Source: Tetradesmus obliquus
Taxonomy: Eukaryota > Chlorophyta > Chlorophyceae > Sphaeropleales > Scenedesmaceae
Assembly (NCBI GenBank): GCA_030272155.1
Contig: CP126201.1
Span: 3,694,501-3,758,500, forward strand
DNA length: 64,000 nt
Direction: 5' to 3'
Under the pieces are notes generated by a model. The model had not been told where the DNA came from. It worked only from the letters and a program-made list of their open reading frames with translations, and searched no databases. This document shows positions 58,464 to 64,000 of this stretch, piece by piece; position 1 is the first letter of the stretch, and each line of letters opens with the position of its first letter. Made by a program: the position numbers and the translations under genes.

Positions 58464-60873
58464 AAAGTCCTCCTCCATGAAGTCACTGCAGCAGCAGCAT
58501 CAGCATCAGCATCAGCATCAGCAGCAGCAGCAGCAAGAGGTGAGGGTAGAGACAATGCGAGTGCAACACACAGCAAACACGTAGCAGCAGATGCAAGCCG
58601 AGAGGGCGCATGCGATGAGGATCAGCGCTGCAGGCTTGAACACGCGTGCGCGTGCAGGGCATGCCTCACAGCAATGCCAGCAGGCTTGAACACGCGTGCG
58701 CGTGCAGGGCATGCCTCACAGCAATGCCAGCAGGAAGATCAATGTGCAATCCCTCTCCTTGTTCAGGGAGTGAGCCATCAAAACAGCATGCAACAGAAGG
58801 CTCACCCGTCGGGCTGCTGCTGCTGCTGTGCCTCTTCTTGCTTCACAGCGGCTGCTGCTGCTGGCCCTGTGCGAGCAGCCAGCTTGATCTGCACGCCCCG
58901 CCCGGGCTTGCCTGCAGGCAGGTCACGCCAGCAGCAGGTGTGCAGACACAGGATGACAGTGTTGCGGCATGACAAGTGAACGCCCAGCAGCAAGGTGCAC
59001 AGGCATGGCATCAGGCTGTACAGCATGACAGCTCAGCACTGTACGCATTCATATATACAGCATGCACGCACGCCACGCCAGCAGCAGTTCACAGCAGTTG
59101 CACACGAAGGATGAGAGGCGGAACCACCAGCCCAGCAGCATGGTGCGCAGGCACTGCAGCACACTATGCCATACGGCAGCGTAGCACTGTGCCTGTTGCT
59201 GATGCACAGAATGCAGAACATGTGCTCAAGCAGAAACACAGCAACCACCCTCTACAACACCGCCATCTAGCCAGCCAGCCAGCCAGCCAGCCCCACACTC
59301 ACTCTGCTGCAGCTCGCCGCTGCCGCCAGCCGCCATGCCGCCAGCACCCCTCAGGCCAGGCCCCACCATGCTGGCCTCGCCCTCGCCATCAAGCAGATCC
59401 AGCGCTGCTGACGCGCTGCTGCGCCGCGACTGCAGCTGCAGCAGCTGCTGCCCGCCCTGCTGCTGCTGCTGCCCTGAGCCCATGCTGCGCATAGAGCTGT
59501 CATGCTGCTGGTGCATGGCAGCATCCTGCTCATCATGACTCATGCCAGGCATGGGGCTGGGTGGCCCCACTGTGTCAGGGGGCAGGTCAGGGATGCCGCT
59601 CAGCTGCAGCTCCACTGCCTCAGGCCCATCATAGTCACCACCCAGCGGCTGCTGGCTGCCTGCAGGGTGCTGCTGCTGCTGCTGCTGCTGCTCGCCAGAC
59701 TCGTCCTCTGCACCTGCGGCTGCATCATCGTCCTTGGCAGCAGCAGCATCCTTTGCTGCTGCTGCTGCTGCTGCTGCTGCCGGGCCGCAGGAGGCCACCA
59801 GGGTGAGCACCACGCTGAGGTCAGGCACGCGCTTGTACTCGCGGCCCCGCGCGCGCGGCACTATGTGCTGCTGCTGCGGCTGCACGCCGGCTGGCTCGTC
59901 CTTGTTGGGGTGCTGCAGGTGCAAGTGCAAGAGGCCAAGAGCGGTGCAGACATGCGGGCGCTTGTCAGCTGCAGCGCAATTACAGTGCATGCAGCCAAGT
60001 GGACACACACCGGCTCGTACTTGTTGGGGTGCTGCATTGTGTTGGTCAACAGACAGACACCAGCGCAGATGTAGGCATGGCTCAGCAGCGCAGTCAAAGG
60101 AGTCAAGCATGCCAGCTGGGGCGGGCGACCTCCATTGGGTCATGAATTTGGGTAGCCCAGCCCTGTACACACAACCTACAGCCCGCAGTTACGCAGCAAC
60201 GTGTTAAGCACGCGGCCTGCAGCAAGGCCAGCCGCAGCAGCCCACCTGCTGCCTCCAGGCAGCCACAGCCGCCACCACCTCACGCGGCAGCCCTGCCAGG
60301 TCATCAGCCTCCCCTGAGGCGGCCAGCACCTCGATCTTGCTGCGCACACTGTACGCCGCACGGTACTTGGCCACCAGGCGCTGCAGGCAAACAAGGCACC
60401 GCAGAAGTTCAAGCAGAGACATCCACATAGTGATGTCAAGGGATTGGCATGCAGCACAGAGCAGTACTTGGCCACCAGGCGCTGCAGGCAAACAGACAGG
60501 GCGGGGGTGCAAGGACATCAGATCAACAGGAAGCACAGGGCGACTTGGTCACGAGCTGGCGTGTGACAGTTGCAGGTGGTGCGAGCTAGATGGCAGCGCC
60601 AGCACGCGATTCAAGCCAACTAGGCAAGCGTTCTCCACTCCCCCACCTGGTAGCCCCTCCAGCACACAGGCCACCAGCTGACATCACTGACCTGTTAAGT
60701 GCGTTGCCCTGTGTGTGAGCTGCAAGACGCTCCAACAAACAGCCCAAAGCAACACTGCACTCTCCACTCCCCCACCTGGTATCCCCTCCAGCTCTTCTCA
60801 GTGAGCCCGTAGTTGAAGAAGTCGCTGATGTCAGCGCCAGCGGCACGCCACGGCGCAGTCGTCACCCTGGCGG

Positions 60874-60907
<34 letters not shown>

Positions 60908-63832
60908 CGATTGTGAAGGTCATCATGAATATGTGAACGTTGCGGTGCGGTGCAGCCAACAGCCATGCATGCCGCAGTTGCAACAAGGTCCAGCGCCTTC
61001 GTACTGCCACACGAGACTGCCTGCCCACCTCCGGCGCCCGATTCCGGCACCCTCCCCAACCCCCGGCCACCCCCCGCAACACATAGCCAGTGGCCCCACC
61101 CCCAGAAGCCCCCTGAGGGCCCCTCCGCTATTCTCACCACCTGTCCAGCTCCAAGGAGAAGATCTCTCTCCCTCGAATACACCCCCACTGCCCAGCATTG
61201 TGTGTCCCAATAGGCGATTGATGCCCACAAACATGCCCACTGTCCCGCTCCAGGGAAAAGATCTCTCCATGCCCCAGGTTAAAGAACTTCTTGTAATCCA
61301 CAACCACCCCTACCCCCAAAACCTTGCAATGAAAGCCCTAAGCCCTTAACACACTAAACCTCAATGTTTATGAAATAAACCCCGGTCCCTGCCCCCATCT
61401 GTCCAGCTCCAGGGAGAAGATCTGGCAGTGGCCCAGGTTCAGGAACTTCTGGTACTCCACAACCACCCCTGCCCCCAAACCTGGCAATGCCCTAAGCCCT
61501 TGACACACTAAACCTCAATGTTTATGAATTTAAACCAACCTGTCCAGTTCCAGGGAGAAGATCTCGCCGTGCCCCAGGTTGAGGAACTCCTTGTACTCCT
61601 CCTTGTCCACGTTGTGCTGGCGGGGCAGCTTGATGGGCTGACCGGGGCCCGCAGCACCAGGGAAGGCCGCGTCAGCGTCACGCAGCGCGGCTGCCACCTG
61701 CAAGAGGGGGGGGGGGGGAAGCAAAAGAGGGCGGGTGATGCGCGGGTGATGCGCAGGGTGAGCTGCATGTGTGCAGGGGTGATGCGCAGGTGATGCGCAG
61801 GGTGAGCTGCATGTGTGCAGGGATGATGCGCAGGTGATGCGCAGGCTTGAGGGAGGATGCCACAGCATGGCAAGGGCCTGTTGCCTGCAGGGGTGCACAG
61901 AAATGTGGTGTACATGTCTGGAGTAGCAGCAACGCCTGCCGCACATCTGCAGCAGCCAGCAGCACTGGGGAAGGCCGCGTCAGCGTCACGCAGCGCGGCA
62001 GCAACCTGCAGCGGAGGCGAAAAGATGGAAAAAAAGCGGAGAGAATTGGAACAGTGTAGCTGTATGTGCAGTGAGATATATGTGTGGTCGGTGCATGATG
62101 TGTGGGTTGAAAATGCCTGAGTGAAGAGAGGCGCGATATGGCAAGGGGTGCACAGCCCCATGTATGCAGATGGCGCAGCAGCAGCGCTCTTTGAATTTCA
62201 GCTAAAAGGGGGAAGGCAGAAGACAACAAGTTGGTCAGGTGTTCCTCAGCCACACCAGGCAGCCAGCCGCACCAGGCCCGCCATGCCACCACCAAAATCA
62301 AGAAGCAGCAGACAACCTAAAGCTGGCAGACAATCGAATCAAGGAAGGAACTTTGAACCTGGCCACCAGTTGCTGCAGGCAGCCGCACCTGGTAGCCGGC
62401 CATGCCCATGGGGATGAAGTTGAGGGAAGGGGCCTCAGCAGGAGGGGGAGGGCCGCCGGGGGGCGGGCGCGGCGGCGGCACGGCACCCGGCGGGCCCCCT
62501 GGCGCATCTGCACCTGGGTAGGGCACTGCAGCAGGCAGCAGAGCAGCACAGCGAGGCGAGGGGTGTTGTTGACAGGGACGATGTATTTTGCTTTCAAGCG
62601 TTTAAGCAAAGTGGTTGGTAAATGATGCATCCGACTAGGATAGTGCTACTGTTTGCGCGAAAAAAAGTTGCATTAGCAGCAGACCAGGTGAATGTGCAGC
62701 AGGCAGCTGATGCGACAACAGCCAGTGTGTGTTGGCTGCGTTTGAAGACACTTGTTTTACCCACTCCTGCAGCTGCTGCTGTCACACGCTATGCCTCTTG
62801 CATGCAGCACAGCACACATGTGGCAGGGACATGCTGCACACACACAGCTGCCTGCTACTGCTGCTGCCTGCTGCACTCCTCCTGCAGCTCCGACCCCCGA
62901 CAATATTCAAGGGCCACCCGCCCCTCACCTGGTGGGGGCCGTGGCCCAGGCACACCAGCCTGCCCCGGCATCACACCCAGCGGAAGGCTGTACTGCTGCT
63001 GCTGCTGCGGGCCGCCCATGCTGCCCGCCGCACTCAAGCTAGACATAAGAGAGCCCTGCCGCTGCTGCTGCTCCATGGATGGCATGCCTGCCATGCCACC
63101 CTGCTGCTGCTGTAGGTGCTGCTGGCCTGGCATTTGGTGTGGCCCGCCAGCAGCAGCAGCGGCAGTGCCGAGTGAGGCCTGCGGCTCCAGCCCAGGCCGC
63201 ACATACTGCAGGTGGCTGCTGGGCACCCTGCTGCCTGCTGGGGGAGCCCCCCCTGGGCCTGCAGGGGGCTTGGGGTAGCCGCCTGCTGGCGTGCCACCTG
63301 CTGCTGCTGCTGCTGCTGCCTTGGCTGCTGGTGCTGGCGTGGGTGCTGTGTCCTCGTCAACTAGGATGTCAAAGTCCTGTTTGGGTGCAGATGGTGTATG
63401 GCATTGCAGCGGGTGAGGGGAGGCGGGGGCAAGGTGCAAGAGCAGTCCACTGATGGTGATGTCAATGTCCTTGCAGGGTGAGTGCAAGCACCAGTGCGAG
63501 TGCAGGCGAGTACCGTTGCAATCAATTATGAACGGCATGCAAGCAACACAGCTGCTGCAGTTGCAGGAATGAACAGCGCCAAAAGCAAACCACGGCAAGC
63601 GCAGCCATGTCAGCAGTCCTGGCAGCGGAGCAAGCTAGCCATCATCTGCTGCTCACATCATCATCGTCGTCATCAGCTGCTGCAGGCCGCACTGTTGCTG
63701 CTGGCTGCTGGTGTTGTTGCTGCTGCTGCAGCTGCTGCTGCTGCAGCTGCAGCTGTTGTTGCTGTGTGAAGCTCTGCTGCTGCAAGCCAGAAGGAACAGC
63801 ATGCTGCGCTGCAAAGGGTGTGGCTGTGGGCC
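54733..63832 (-). CDS. FIP1: Fip1-family polyadenylation factor with six CCHC knuckles (5' end outside)
   Basis: Minus-strand exons 63832-63657, 63376-62929, 62525-62389, 61697-61540, 60866-60776, 60380-60246, 59912-59303, 58911-58806, 58485-57259, 56829-56734, 56457-56383, 55862-55494 and 55144-54733 join in phase to at least 1,345 residues. An Asp run and DFDILVDED open a Pro/Gln/Gly-rich region. The Fip1 signature is at about residues 312-336: WRAAGADISDFFNYGLTEKS. Fip1 is the CPSF subunit that binds CPSF30 and poly(A) polymerase. A Met/Gly/Gln-rich stretch follows, then six C-x2-C-x4-H-x4-C knuckles at about residues 916-1125 (CFNCGASDHIARQC, CFKCGEVGHMAKDC and others), two of them split by introns at the same place (CFR|CG, CYR|CG). 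The tail is Arg/Glu then Arg/Ser/Lys-rich. Known Fip1 proteins have charged tails, but I know none with this knuckle array. Confidence 0.88.
55863..55940 (-). repeat. GGCA/TGCC tetranucleotide repeat at a 3' splice site
   Basis: About 16 tandem GGCA units on the plus strand, that is TGCC units on the coding strand. They run almost into the CTGCAG acceptor of the exon at 55862 and take the place of the polypyrimidine tract. Confidence 0.9.
60003..60690 (-). repeat. decayed exon copies in three FIP1 introns
   Basis: Minus strand. About 60632-60690: copy of the end of the Fip1-motif exon including GGGGCTACCAG and the GTGGGGGAGTGGAG donor side. About 60463-60484: copy of the next exon's start (CAG then CGCCTGGTGGCCAAGTAC). 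About 60008-60033: copy of the following exon's start (CAG then HPNKYEPV, true exon HPNKDEPA). None is needed for the frame. Confidence 0.8.
61139..62010 (-). repeat. four copies of one FIP1 exon in its flanking introns
   Basis: The exon at 61697-61540 starts VAAALRDADAAFP and ends FLNLGHGEIFSLELDR. Its start is duplicated upstream at about 61960-62007 (VAAALRDADAAFPSAAG). Its end is duplicated downstream at about 61398-61450 (FLNLGHCQIFSLELDR), 61233-61302 (FFNLGHGEIFSLERD) and 61140-61170 (FSLELDRW). The surrounding intron sequence is duplicated with them. Confidence 0.85.
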
Positions 63833-64000
63833 CTGCAAGCAACATACACAGGTGTCAGCAACGTCAGCAGGCACAGCATACCTGTCACAGTTGCGCGCAT
63901 GCAAGCACACTCAGGCATGCTCACAGCAGGGGTACGCAGCCCCGGCACAACCCAAAAACGCAACGCAAGCACCATGTCCGTGCATGCTGTCACAACGGCC
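63833..64000 (-). other. FIP1 intron at right edge
   Basis: Intron sequence ahead of the first FIP1 exon seen; 5' exons lie beyond the window. No coding signal recognised. Confidence 0.5.

Noticed and set aside
57393-58979. Long plus-strand open frame (528 codons) opposite FIP1
   Set aside because: It is the antisense of the Gly/Met/Gln- and zinc-knuckle-coding exons; GC-rich repeats keep it open. The minus strand has motifs and phase-matched splice sites.
1-64000. tRNA, rRNA, operons, ribosome binding sites or prophage
   Set aside because: No cloverleaf with A and B boxes or rRNA segment was recognised by eye, and the intron-rich genes with poly(A)-type signals are eukaryotic. A tRNA scan would settle small RNA genes.

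Overview
The window is nuclear DNA of a green alga. Genes are intron-dense with GT-AG introns, TGTAA motifs lie downstream of many stops, and CAG/CTG repeats are abundant in exons and introns. The proteins (expansin, Lambda-like GST, DUF4116, TauE/SafE exporter, a predicted plastid presequence) also point to Chlorophyta. Chlorophyceae, perhaps Sphaeropleales, is my inference. Gene models were built by hand by matching splice phase, and every multi-exon model given closes in frame.

Layout, left to right. 187-2822 (+): 3' part of a gene of unknown function. 3556-8507 (+): TauE/SafE-type membrane exporter with a CACTA-like DNA element in intron 4. 9799-17754 (+): an 877-residue protein whose core is 38 consecutive 12-residue repeats running without a register break across every exon junction; I recognise no family, and it is the best candidate for something undescribed. 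18517-21472 (-): WDR74/Nsa1 ribosome-biogenesis factor. 21914-23344 (+): small, probably mitochondrial protein. 24159-24764 (-): DUF4116 protein. 25102-30867 (+): Fidgetin-like AAA ATPase (FIGNL1). 31733-35780 (+): Gln-rich coiled-coil protein with a Cys/His module. 36583-39296 (+): CCCH-finger SAM methyltransferase.

41019-41687 (-): possible plastid membrane protein. 42218-45282 (+): Lambda-like glutathione S-transferase. 46943-47752 (-): short protein resembling mitochondrial bL31. 49184-53659 (-): secreted expansin-like protein ending in two CBM1-like modules. 54733 to beyond the right edge (-): a Fip1 polyadenylation factor carrying six CCHC zinc knuckles and an Arg/Glu/Ser-rich tail.

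The genes do not form one pathway. What links them is structural. In at least six of them the introns hold decayed copies of the neighbouring exon, usually the exon end plus its splice donor, spaced roughly 100-140 bp. Many introns also end in a CTG-repeat tract whose last unit runs into the CAG acceptor. Local tandem duplication seems to be constantly making extra exons and enlarging introns here, and the 12-residue repeat gene may be its product inside a coding sequence.
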